Source: Acidobacteriota bacterium
GTDB lineage: Bacteria > Acidobacteriota > Terriglobia > 20CM-2-55-15
Assembly: GCA_003222755.1 (NCBI GenBank)
Contig: QHXA01000425.1
Coordinates: 1 to 7,327 of the forward strand
Reading direction: 5' to 3'
DNA length: 7,327 nt
In this document: one piece after another, positions 1-6,266 of the stretch
How positions within the stretch are numbered: the first letter of the stretch is position 1
Layout of the letters: each line of letters begins with the position of its first letter
Position numbers and translations under genes: made by a program
Notes under the pieces: model-generated
What the model was told of the DNA's origin: nothing
The model's input: the letters and a program-made list of their open reading frames with translations, nothing else
Databases searched by the model: none

Positions 1-947
1 CGATCGCGAATTATTGTGACCATATCGCGATAATATGCAACCTCGGCGGAATCCGTGAGCCGGCCATGGCCTGGAATGACCATCGTGCCGCCCTCGGTCC
101 GGAATTCGGGGATGGACAGATCAAGGATGTGGTTCAGTCCGTCAATGACGCCTTGGATGTTCCCGCCTCGTTCAATATCGATCATGGGATAGCTATCCAT
201 CCTGAAGATGTCCCCTGCCACGATCACGTCGGACCCGCGAAAATAGATGATGCTATCGCCATCGGTGTGCGCCGATGGTTGATGGACGATCAGAACGCCC
301 TCGCCATTCATGAAGTGGCTGAGTTTCATACTCTCGCCATGATACGTATCGGTCGGCAAAGCGCGGAACGCCGGTGCGGCCTGCTTTCCGCCGGGCGAGC
401 TCATGCGCAGTAGGACGTTTTCATGCGCAATAATAGATGCGCCTTCTGCCGCGTCCGCAATGTTGCCTGCGACGTTTCCGCCGGTCAGGGTTTTTCCTGC
501 GCGGGAGATCGTTTCGTTCCCACCGGTGTGATCGGGATCGAGCGACGTATTGATGATGTAGCGGATGGGTTTCGCCGGTGCGGGTGGGCTGATCATTCGT
601 GGAAGATTTGAGCGGGTTTCCGCCGCATAGTTCCACGAAGCTAGACCATTGGTCGCGAGCTGCTTCTGCAGTTGTTGAACAGCCGCGAGTATTCGATCCG
701 AGTTTTGAGCCGTTCCGGTATCCACTATCAACACGCCATCGGGCCCGACCGAAAGAGCGATGTTTGCGCCCGCGCCGGCTAACATGTACAAGTTGCCTCG
801 AATGGGCAATATCTCAAGCTGCGCCGACGCATTTTGCTGGATCGGCTGTGCTTGTTGACCACGCTGCTGCGCGTGCGCCGTACCGATCGCAAGGCTGGCG
901 AGTACCAAGCTTCTCAACAGCACCGAAGCTTTAAAGAGATTTCTCAT
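1..947 (-). CDS. Exported MBL-fold metallo-hydrolase, degenerate zinc motif (3' end off window)
   Basis: The visible 315 codons encode a metallo-beta-lactamase-fold hydrolase; the stop lies beyond the left edge. Residues 1-26 form a signal peptide (basic MRNLFK start, hydrophobic core, AHA before QQ), so the protein is probably periplasmic or outer-surface. The fold is recognised from GVLIVDTG (71-78), DPDHTGGN (137-144), SAHTDGDSIIYF (225-236), VAGDIF (243-248) and IPGHG (291-295). The usual zinc motif HxHxDH is here S135-x-D137-x-D139-H140, so two histidine ligands are replaced, while H227, D246 and H294 are kept. Substrate cannot be told: the family includes hydrolases of esters, lactones, thioesters and beta-lactams. 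The ATG at 947-945 overlaps the TGA of the upstream gene (ATGA), which points to translational coupling. Family assignment is firm; activity is uncertain because of the altered site. Confidence 0.9.
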   Translation of the reverse strand, partial: MRNLFKASVLLRSLVLASLAIGTAHAQQRGQQAQPIQQNASAQLEILPIRGNLYMLAGAGANIALSVGPDGVLIVDTGTAQNSDRILAAVQQLQKQLATNGLASWNYAAETRSNLPRMISPPAPAKPIRYIINTSLDPDHTGGNETISRAGKTLTGGNVAGNIADAAEGASIIAHENVLLRMSSPGGKQAAPAFRALPTDTYHGESMKLSHFMNGEGVLIVHQPSAHTDGDSIIYFRGSDVIVAGDIFRMDSYPMIDIERGGNIQGVIDGLNHILDLSIPEFRTEGGTMVIPGHGRLTDSAEVAYYRDMVTIIRD

Positions 948-1774
948 TTCAGCTTTTTCCTGATCTCGGGATACATCGTTTCGGCGCCTGCACGAATCAC
1001 AGCTTCCGGCACGTGGATTTTGTCCGCAAATTCCTTCACGAATGTATTTGTCCCCGGCAGTTGGTGAGGCACAACACCCTTTGGACGATCGACTTCTTCA
1101 ACCACATCGCATGGATACGGAGGAATCTGTTGATTGAGGGCCAGCCGATACTCCTGAGTTCGGACGAGCGGTTCCGTCAAGTATACGGGATCGTAAACGA
1201 TATTAAGCCATGTGAGAATGTCCCCGCGTCGGATCCAGTATGTCGTGATGGTGATCAGGTCGCTATGTTGTACGCCGTTGCGCCTAAGGTATTCCTCCTT
1301 CACGTGCGTTGTTGTGATCTTCAGCATGTCTCCGACCCATTCGGCCGTATTGAAACCTCCCCAGGTGTGTGGCGCGTTCTCCGAGGGGTGTGGACGCCCA
1401 TCCAAGTAAATCGGCACGTCGACGGAACGCAGCCATTCCGTATGAAAAGCGGTGATTTGCCGGCTGACGGGGTCGACTTCTTTCGAGATTCGTAGCTGCG
1501 ATGGCCCGCGATAAATATAAGCGAAGCCGTGTGGCCTGCATTGCCATTCAGGCAGCGTTTGCACTGATGCGGCCCACGCCTCGGCACGCGCGCGCGCGGC
1601 ATCGTTCATTGGAATTCCGAGCCAGTCTCCGACGTAGGGATTGCCGATGCTGTCCTCGTTACCATTCGGCGTCCATTCACCGGAAAAATCGATCTGCGAG
1701 AACGCAGGGAGAGCCGAAAGCATCGTCGCGAGTAGTAAAAAACCTGCAATCTGGAGTCGATTGAGGCTGCCCAT
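944..1774 (-). CDS. Exported protein of unknown function, 276 aa
   Basis: This is a complete 276-residue protein with an N-terminal signal peptide (hydrophobic stretch about residues 8-25, probable cleavage near AFS-Q). The mature part starts with an IDFSGEW motif and is rich in Trp, Tyr, Pro and His, with landmarks LPEWQCRPHG, RPHPSENAPHTWGGFNTAEW, GDMLKITTTHVKEEYLRRNG and PPYPCDVVEEVDRP. I recognise this as the kind of envelope protein common in Acidobacteria and Proteobacteria, often next to similar small exported proteins, but I know of no assigned function. A beta-rich, possibly lipocalin-like fold is only a guess from the alternating strands and the GxW start. The ATG follows a strong ribosome binding site (GAGGAGGT). 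The stop overlaps the start of the MBL gene. A TATACT box at 1810-1805 could act as a -10 close to the start, but its -35 is poor, so transcription may instead come from the DUF6152 promoter. Confidence 0.85.
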   Translation of the reverse strand: MGSLNRLQIAGFLLLATMLSALPAFSQIDFSGEWTPNGNEDSIGNPYVGDWLGIPMNDAARARAEAWAASVQTLPEWQCRPHGFAYIYRGPSQLRISKEVDPVSRQITAFHTEWLRSVDVPIYLDGRPHPSENAPHTWGGFNTAEWVGDMLKITTTHVKEEYLRRNGVQHSDLITITTYWIRRGDILTWLNIVYDPVYLTEPLVRTQEYRLALNQQIPPYPCDVVEEVDRPKGVVPHQLPGTNTFVKEFADKIHVPEAVIRAGAETMYPEIRKKLK

Positions 1775-1932
1775 AAGACCTCCTCGGGCTGTTCAAATAA
1801 CGCAAGTATACGCCAACGTTTCCGGTGAAGGTTACAGATTGGCTTTCCGGTATACAGCCGGTAGATTGCGCAGCTGGCGGTTTTAGAAGGTGAAGACTAA
1901 GGGAGACCGTTAGTGCCAGTCCATACGGAAAC

Positions 1933-1971
1933 CGACCTCGAGTGGGCGGCCTACTACCACCCACTAGGTCG
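1933..1971 (-). other. Long hairpin in the gap between two minus-strand genes
   Basis: In the minus-strand transcript this segment folds as an outer 6-bp stem (CGACCT with AGGTCG) and an inner 8-bp stem (GTGGGTGG with CCGCCCAC, one G-U pair). A 1-by-3 nt internal loop separates them, and the apical loop has 7 nt. It starts about 60 bases past the DUF6152 stop (2031) and ends about 160 bases before the next start (1774). No clear run of U follows (GTTTCC only), so it is not a standard intrinsic terminator. It could be an RNA 3'-end stabiliser, an attenuator or a processing site. The rest of the gap 1775-2030 holds no gene I can support. Confidence 0.5.
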
Positions 1972-2030
1972 AAATCGTGTCGGCGTTGTGGTCATCGACC
2001 GCGTTTCAAGACGATTGGAATGTGTCCGGT

Positions 2031-2435
2031 TTAGTCGAAAGTTTCGCCGGGACGGGTGCCCCAGGTCCAACCATCGGCTGTGCGCTTCAGACGGATCATT
2101 CGCAACCGATGATCTTCAGGATTTCGTCCCGGATTGCCGACGATGACGACATGGTCGCCAGACTTCAGCGTCTCCCGGGTGACGCCTGTACGGCCTAACT
2201 GGCCGCCGCCGCCCCATTCCACGGCCCATCGGACCGGCTGGCCTTTTTCATCCTTTCCCTCGACATGTACAAAGGAATGCGGGTTTCGAAAGAGAAACTG
2301 GACGAGATCCCCTTCGATAGTTTGCTGCTTGTCTTCAAAGTACGTCGCCGCAAACGAGTGGTGTGCATACAACTGAATGCCCGGAACCATCAGTGCCGCC
2401 GCGGCAATCAGTAGAACGATCAATCTGCCCTTCAT
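2031..2435 (-). CDS. DUF6152 family exported protein
   Basis: This encodes 134 residues. The chosen ATG (2435-2433) sits just behind AGGAGG at ideal spacing; an in-frame ATG 21 bases upstream has no such site. Residues 1-24 are a signal peptide (MKGR, hydrophobic core, then QLYA), and the mature protein begins HHSFAATYFEDKQQTIEG. The family's hallmarks are visible: the HHSFA start, a predicted beta strand with FRNPHSFVHVEG (49-60), a tryptophan-containing VRWAVEWGGGGQL (68-80), GDHVVIVGNPGRN (93-105) and a C-terminal RLKRTADGWTWG. The layout suggests a small beta-barrel (OB-like) periplasmic protein. DUF6152 has no established function that I know of; the paired histidines just after the cleavage site could bind metal, but that is speculation. 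It is the first gene behind the 2580-2552 promoter and may share a transcript with the two downstream exported-protein genes. Confidence 0.88.
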   Translation of the reverse strand: MKGRLIVLLIAAAALMVPGIQLYAHHSFAATYFEDKQQTIEGDLVQFLFRNPHSFVHVEGKDEKGQPVRWAVEWGGGGQLGRTGVTRETLKSGDHVVIVGNPGRNPEDHRLRMIRLKRTADGWTWGTRPGETFD

Positions 2436-2551
2436 GTTTCCTCCTGAAAGAAACATTCAAAATGACTATTCTTTTACCAGCCTTTGGCATTGTCGCCAAT
2501 TTCTTTCGATATTCGGGATATATTGTGGGCCCGACAGGCATATGGTGGGAA

Positions 2552-2580
2552 ATTACAACCCCGATACTCAGTTATGTCAA
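2552..2580 (-). promoter_or_regulatory. Sigma-70-type promoter for the DUF6152 gene
   Basis: On the minus strand, a perfect TTGACA -35 box (2580-2575) is followed after exactly 17 bases by TGTAAT (2557-2552), five of six matches to the -10 consensus. Transcription would start near 2545 and leave a leader of about 110 nt before the DUF6152 start at 2435. Within that leader lies an inverted repeat, TTGGC-N6-GCCAA (2484-2499). This is the best housekeeping-type promoter match in the window and lies in the 197-bp gap between divergent genes. Confidence 0.6.
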
Positions 2581-2594
2581 TACTGATTCGAACT

Positions 2595-2620
2595 CCGAAC
2601 TTCAGCAATTCGGGTAAAAT
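2595..2620 (+). promoter_or_regulatory. Dyad and -10-like box just upstream of the maleate isomerase gene
   Basis: TAAAAT at 2615-2620 matches the -10 consensus in five of six positions and ends only 12 bases before the ATG at 2633. No good -35 precedes it. Instead there is a short dyad, CCGAA (2595-2599) with TTCGG (2609-2613), ending two bases before the box. If the box is used, the mRNA would have a 5' leader of only about five bases. A second, weaker option is TTGGCA-N18-GATATT at 2484-2513, which would give a leader of about 110 nt. Confidence 0.3.
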
Positions 2621-2632
2621 CCTGCTCTGTAT

Positions 2633-3388
2633 ATGAAACGACGAACTTTTCGCATCGGTCAGATCGTTCCCAGTTCGAATACCACGATGGAGACTGAAAT
2701 TCCAGCGATGCTTCGTGCGCGCGAGCAAGTCGAGCCGGAACGGTTCACTTTTCATTCCAGCCGGATGCGGATGAAGCAAGTCACAAAGGAAGAGCTTGCG
2801 GCCATGGACGCGGATTCCGGACGCTGTGCCACTGAGTTGGTGGATGCGCGCGTTGACGTGTTGGGGTATGCGTGCCTCGTTGCGATTATGAGCATGGGCA
2901 AGGGTTATCACCGCGCATCTGAAGCGCGGCTGCATGACATCACCGTAAAGGAAGGCCACCCAACTCCAGTCGTCACGAGCGCTGGCGCGCTGATTGCCGG
3001 ATTGAAAGCGCTCGGGGCGGAAACGGTTTCACTCATCGCTCCGTACTTGAAGCCGCTCACTCGTCTTGTTGTCGATTACATCGAAGCCGAAGGGATCACG
3101 GTTGTGGACAGCATTTCGCTCGAGATTCCAGATAATGTTGAAGTCGGCCGGCGCGACCCGCTGGCGCTCGTTGGAATCTACAGAGACTTGAAGCTCAGCG
3201 GTATCGATGCTCTCGTCCTCTCTTCCTGTGTGCAAATGCCGTCGCTTGCGGCAGTCCCCATTGTAGAAGAGCAAAGCGGGTTGCCTGTGGTGTCGGCGTC
3301 AATCTGCACAACCCATCAAATGCTGCAGCAGCTCGGACTGAAGACTCACGTCCCCGGTGCCGGGTCTCTGCTATCCGGCAAATTTTAG
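2633..3388 (+). CDS. Maleate cis-trans isomerase-like protein (Asp/Glu racemase superfamily)
   Basis: This encodes 251 residues, the usual length for NicE-type maleate isomerases, cofactor-free cytoplasmic enzymes that convert maleate to fumarate. The two catalytic cysteines of the superfamily are present: C81 in GYACLVAIMSMG and C199 in LSSCVQMPS. The N-terminal IVPSSNTTMETEIP (11-24) carries the conserved substrate-binding Asn. The two-domain racemase layout fits, with SAGALIAGLKALGAETVSLIAPYL (116-139) opening the second half. Related enzymes include arylmalonate decarboxylase and EutA-type proteins; the PSSNTTMETE start favours maleate isomerase, but substrate is not proven. The ATG at 2633 is the first possible start after an in-frame TAA (2615-2617), and no Shine-Dalgarno sequence precedes it. 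It converges on the gentisate dioxygenase gene with a 26-bp gap, which suggests a role in disposing of maleate from ring cleavage. Confidence 0.87.
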   Translation: MKRRTFRIGQIVPSSNTTMETEIPAMLRAREQVEPERFTFHSSRMRMKQVTKEELAAMDADSGRCATELVDARVDVLGYACLVAIMSMGKGYHRASEARLHDITVKEGHPTPVVTSAGALIAGLKALGAETVSLIAPYLKPLTRLVVDYIEAEGITVVDSISLEIPDNVEVGRRDPLALVGIYRDLKLSGIDALVLSSCVQMPSLAAVPIVEEQSGLPVVSASICTTHQMLQQLGLKTHVPGAGSLLSGKF

Positions 3389-3397
3389 GTATTTTTA
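3359..3397 (+). terminator. Weak candidate terminator at the end of the isomerase gene
   Basis: GCCGG (3359-3363) pairs with CCGGC (3375-3379) across an 11-base loop. It is followed by AAATTTT (3380-3386) and, after the stop codon, a run of five T (3392-3396). The hairpin lies inside the last codons of the isomerase gene. A competing shorter hairpin (CCCG-GTGC-CGGG) overlaps the left arm. With a 5-bp stem and a large loop it is a weak candidate, but convergent genes 26 bp apart would need such a signal. Confidence 0.3.
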
Positions 3398-3412
3398 TTC
3401 AGCAGCGGCGGC

Positions 3413-3442
3413 GTTCACGCCAGTGGCGCTTGTTCACGCCAG
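3413..3442. repeat. 11-bp direct repeat at the 3' end of the dioxygenase gene
   Basis: GTTCACGCCAG occurs at 3413-3423 and again at 3432-3442, offset by 19 bases. On the minus strand, the copy at 3442-3432 is read as ...TGG CGT GAA..., while the copy at 3423-3413 is read one frame over as CTG GCG TGA and supplies the stop codon of the dioxygenase. The 19-base period is not a multiple of three, so a small duplication could have altered the C-terminus. Confidence 0.6.
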
Positions 3443-4484
3443 CACCCGAGGGCCTTTTGGACAGGTCGATCGGAAAAGCTGAAGAGCACGGCTTCTGTGT
3501 GCGCTTCATGGCTCACGGCATGCCACGAGGGGATCACGAAAATATCGCGTCGTTTCCAGTCGAAAATCGTGTCCCCGATTCGCGTTCGACCCTCGCCTTC
3601 CACAACACTATAGATCGTCGAATCGGTTGAGCGGTACGGGTCGCTGCGAAATCCGCCAGGCAGAAGCTGCATGAATGCCGCGATCGTCGGCATCGGATAT
3701 CCGCCGGTTGAGGGATCAACATATTGCATCTTGATCCCATGGCACGGGTTAAGCGGGCCATTCCGATACATCCCGTCAAGAGCTTCTCGTGTGCGGGAGT
3801 ATGGGTAATTGAAGATGGGCGACGACTGGCGTCCTGGCTTGTGTTCGATGGGCAGCATATTGGTGCCATAACGAAGAGAAGAAGCGCGTCGCCTTCTCTT
3901 TTGGTGACAGGCTGAATCTCTTCGGGATACTGTTCGGCGAAAGCCGTATCCAACATGTTCACGATTGGAAAATCGAGTCCATCCATCCACATGCATGGCT
4001 CACCGCTGGGATTGCCATGATCGTGAAAAGTCCAGGAAGGTGTCAGGATGAAGTCGCCTGGATGCATCGTTGTTCGCTCGCCGTCTACGGCTGTATACGC
4101 GCCGGTGCCTTCGATGACGAAGCGTATCGCAGAAGCGGTGTGGCGGTGCGTCGGAGCAATCTCTCCAGGGAGGATCAATTGGATTCCGGCATAGAGGCTC
4201 TGTGTGATCTGTGAGGTTCCTCGAATTCCGGGATTCTCTAACACCAATACTCGGCGTGTGGCTTCTTTCGCCGTGATCAGGTCTCCGGCCTCGACCAACA
4301 ATGGCCGAATGTCATCGGTGTAATTCCACAGTGCCGGCACACACGCGGGCCGTGGCTCAAGCGGAAACAGTTTGGCGAGGACTTCCCAGAGCGGAGCGGT
4401 GTTTTTCTTCAGCAGGCGGGCGTAAAAATCCCGCCGTTCTTCCGATGTTTCGGGCGTGCTGTGGAAGGTCCTCGCGGTTTCCAT
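3415..4484 (-). pseudogene. Gentisate 1,2-dioxygenase, frameshifted
   Basis: Gentisate 1,2-dioxygenase is a bicupin Fe(II) enzyme that opens the gentisate ring to maleylpyruvate. The first frame runs from ATG 4484 (behind AAGGTG) and carries the N-terminal cupin: metal ligands H113 and H115 in PTHRHTASAIRF and H154 in PSWTFHDHGN, then WMDGLDFPIV. After about residue 200 (TKREGDA) the homology jumps to the next frame: SLRYGTNMLP, SSPIFNYPYSRTREAL, LPGGFRSDPYRSTDSTIY, VVEGEGRTRIGD, RRDIFVIPSWH and LFSFSDRPVQKALGCWRE, ending at TGA 3417-3415. The span is 1070 bases; adding one base gives 357 codons (356 aa), a normal family length. The break lies within 3874-3890, in a GAAGAGAAGAAG tract prone to slippage. 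Unrepaired, the first frame continues to 3534 with an unrelated C-terminus, so the product would lack a proper second cupin. It is either a true mutation or a one-base sequencing/assembly error; the otherwise intact second half suggests a recent or artefactual event. Confidence 0.88.
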
Positions 4485-4527
4485 GTCTTCACCTTGGCAG
4501 GCGGTCCCAAACCGCCTACAGTTCAGA

Positions 4528-5391
4528 TTAAGCGGCACGTACCTTGACTGCCATTGTCCCGATTTTCTCGATGCTCGCCAGAATGTTGTCTCCGGGTTGG
4601 ATGGGACTCACGCCTTCCGGCGTTCCAGTCATAATCACATCGCCGGGGTTTAGCGTGTAAAACGCCGACGCGAATTCGATGAGTTCGGGAACACCAAGAA
4701 TCATGTATTTGGTATTTGAGTTCTGGCGCTCTTCGCCATTAACGGAAATCTTCAAATTCAGGTTGCCCGGATTCGTGATTTCGTCAGCAGTGACGAGCCA
4801 CGGTCCAAGAACAGCATAAGTATCAGCGGACTTGCGCAGACTCCGTTCTTCCGGTCCCCGGATCGTCAAATCCAACCCGATCGTGTACCCAGCTACGTAA
4901 TTCAGCGCATCGGCGCTTGAAATACTGTTCGCTCGTTTTCCGATCACCACTGCGAGTTCCACTTCGTGATCGTTTCGCCGATCCAGTTTGCGGAGTGCGA
5001 TACCTTCGCTGGGTCCAATAAGCGCACTGCACGCCTTCAGGAACAACCCAGTCTTCTGAATGACGGCGATGTGGGCCTGGTTGTCGTGATGAAGCTGTGC
5101 GTCACCCCGGACTTCGTCCAGGTGTTTTTGATAATTGACCGGCGCCCCAATTATTTTGCTTGGATTGGCAACAGGGCTGAGCAGCTGCACGTCCTTCAAA
5201 GGCACGGAAGGCGAACTGCCGGCGATCGTCCGTACACGGTCCATGATCTTGTCGAGATTCGCAATGAACAGGTCGTGCTGAGGAAATGGATAGCGATAAA
5301 CCGGCAATGCGTCCAGCGCGGCCGTGACATCCCGCACATGAGATTCTTCTACAAGGCCAAGTCGCCCATCTCCAAACCGACAAAATCGCAT
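4528..5391 (-). CDS. Fumarylacetoacetate hydrolase-family enzyme (probable fumaryl- or maleylpyruvate hydrolase)
   Basis: This encodes 287 residues. FAH-family enzymes cleave C-C bonds of acylpyruvates using a divalent metal. Visible are the N-terminal small domain (MRFCRFGDGRLGLVEESHV), LLSPVANPSKIIGAPVNYQKH (70-90) which opens the catalytic domain, and the metal ligands E143 and E145 (NDHEVELAVVIG) and D174 (AGYTIGLDLT). ADTYAVLGPWLV (189-200) and GDVIMTGTPEGVSP (250-263) follow, both family signatures. Its place 43 bases upstream of the gentisate dioxygenase start, on the same strand, points to the last step of the gentisate route: fumarylpyruvate to fumarate plus pyruvate, or maleylpyruvate to maleate plus pyruvate. 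The sequence alone does not separate these. No thiol-dependent maleylpyruvate isomerase is seen in the window. The ATG follows GAAAGG at good spacing; 36 bases separate it from the kinase stop, with an inverted repeat in that gap. Confidence 0.88.
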   Translation of the reverse strand: MRFCRFGDGRLGLVEESHVRDVTAALDALPVYRYPFPQHDLFIANLDKIMDRVRTIAGSSPSVPLKDVQLLSPVANPSKIIGAPVNYQKHLDEVRGDAQLHHDNQAHIAVIQKTGLFLKACSALIGPSEGIALRKLDRRNDHEVELAVVIGKRANSISSADALNYVAGYTIGLDLTIRGPEERSLRKSADTYAVLGPWLVTADEITNPGNLNLKISVNGEERQNSNTKYMILGVPELIEFASAFYTLNPGDVIMTGTPEGVSPIQPGDNILASIEKIGTMAVKVRAA

Positions 5392-5406
5392 AGGTACCTT
5401 TCGTTC

Positions 5407-5429
5407 AACAGTGAATTACCACCACTGTT
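5407..5429 (-). other. Perfect inverted repeat between the kinase stop and the FAH ribosome binding site
   Basis: AACAGTG (5407-5413) and CACTGTT (5423-5429) are exact inverted copies separated by 9 bases. In the minus-strand transcript the hairpin begins within the TAA stop of the kinase gene (5430-5428) and ends a few bases before the GAAAGG site of the FAH gene. No U-run follows, so it is unlikely to be an intrinsic terminator. It could be an operator for a dimeric regulator or an RNA element separating expression of the kinase from that of the catabolic genes. Confidence 0.5.
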
Positions 5430-6234
5430 ATACATCAACTCGCGAGAGAACGGGATGCAGCTGAGATTCGTAGGCGGGCTGGGCAGGCATGCTGGCCCAA
5501 CGTTCCAGATAGCTGTCGCGAATGAAGCGGTGCTGTGCATAGATGGGTTGCGCCGCATCAACAATCACAAACGCGAATTGTTTGTGCAGATATTCGTACT
5601 CTGAAACGACTCGCGGAGCAAAGCGAAGGTAGCTTTCGTAAGCATCGGCCAAATCGGTGACATCCTGTCCTGATTCGTAGAATTTGATTTCTCGTGAGGC
5701 CGCAATCCGCAAAGCGCATGTCTCGACGGGCGCTTTGAAATAAAACACGATATCGGGTTTCCGTACGCCTGCATACGTTTCCATGCACCAATCACGGTTT
5801 AGGCCTCGCGCCACGTCTCGCGCAATACCGGTGAATATGTACCTGTCGGCGAGGACGATTTTTCCTTCAGCAAGCGCTGGTTCAATGACGGTTTCATAGC
5901 GGTGCCAGAAGTCAGCGGCGTGGAGAATCGCATAGCTGGCAGGGTCCAGCAAGCGCGTGGCCTTTCGTGCTTTGATCAGTGGTTTGAAAAGAGGCGAGGA
6001 ATTCCATTTCGTAACGATCACGTCTTCTTGCATGCTCTGAAGCCAGGACTTAAAGAGCTTGCGTTGCGTGGTTTTGCCGGATCCGTCGGGACCTTCAAAA
6101 GCAATCAAAAGCCCGGCATCGTGAGCATCATTAAACATTATTCTTTTAGACGCTTCCGAGAGCAGCGCGTGTTTCATAGCCTGTTGGACAGTAACGTCCG
6201 GCTTGCGGTCGTAAAACGATGTTAAAGGCAGCAA
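5428..6234 (-). CDS. Thymidylate kinase-like P-loop nucleotide kinase
   Basis: Up to 268 residues. The kinase core starts at about residue 42: LLIAFEGPDGSGKTTQ with Walker A GPDGSGKT (48-55), ADRYIFTGIARDVARGL (129-145) with the DRY motif, PDIVFYFKAP (160-169) and an Arg-containing lid region RIAASREIKFYESGQD (176-191). These mark the dTMP kinase family (dTMP + ATP to dTDP + ADP), though substrate may differ. Two features are unusual. There are about 40 residues before the core, and the longest reading starts at TTG (6234-6232) without a clear ribosome binding site; ATG at codons 20 or 33 are possible later starts and would shorten this extension. The C-terminal tail (about 240-268) is also longer than in a minimal dTMP kinase. 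The gene is the first of three closely spaced minus-strand genes, ahead of the FAH hydrolase and gentisate dioxygenase; the functional link is unclear and may be chance. Confidence 0.82.
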   Translation of the reverse strand: MLPLTSFYDRKPDVTVQQAMKHALLSEASKRIMFNDAHDAGLLIAFEGPDGSGKTTQRKLFKSWLQSMQEDVIVTKWNSSPLFKPLIKARKATRLLDPASYAILHAADFWHRYETVIEPALAEGKIVLADRYIFTGIARDVARGLNRDWCMETYAGVRKPDIVFYFKAPVETCALRIAASREIKFYESGQDVTDLADAYESYLRFAPRVVSEYEYLHKQFAFVIVDAAQPIYAQHRFIRDSYLERWASMPAQPAYESQLHPVLSRVDV

Positions 6235-6266
6235 CCGCCAGGATTCGCGCTTAGTTTAGAAAATTC

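Noticed and set aside
10..40. Short AT-rich palindromes around ATCGCGAT near the left edge
   Set aside because: They fall inside the coding frame of the MBL hydrolase and are short enough to be chance.
1013..1495. 160-codon plus-strand open frame opposite the 276-aa exported protein gene
   Set aside because: The minus-strand frame has a signal peptide, a strong ribosome binding site and known family landmarks; the plus frame has none.
1587..1598. (CG)6 alternating run, possible Z-DNA or unstable repeat
   Set aside because: It lies inside a gene and encodes the Ala-Arg-Ala-Arg part of a helix; twelve bases are too few to claim special structure.
2474..2959. 161-codon minus-strand frame covering the divergent promoter region
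   Set aside because: It is antisense to the maleate isomerase gene, has no family features, and would cover the strong TTGACA-N17-TGTAAT promoter.
3871..3900. Programmed -1 frameshift in the dioxygenase gene
   Set aside because: No X-XXY-YYZ slippery heptamer lies in the reading frame and no stimulatory hairpin is evident; a one-base loss in a repetitive purine tract explains the break more simply.
4966..5604. 212-codon plus-strand open frame across the FAH/kinase junction
   Set aside because: It is antisense to two genes with clear family motifs, has no recognisable domain, and its composition follows from the opposite frames.
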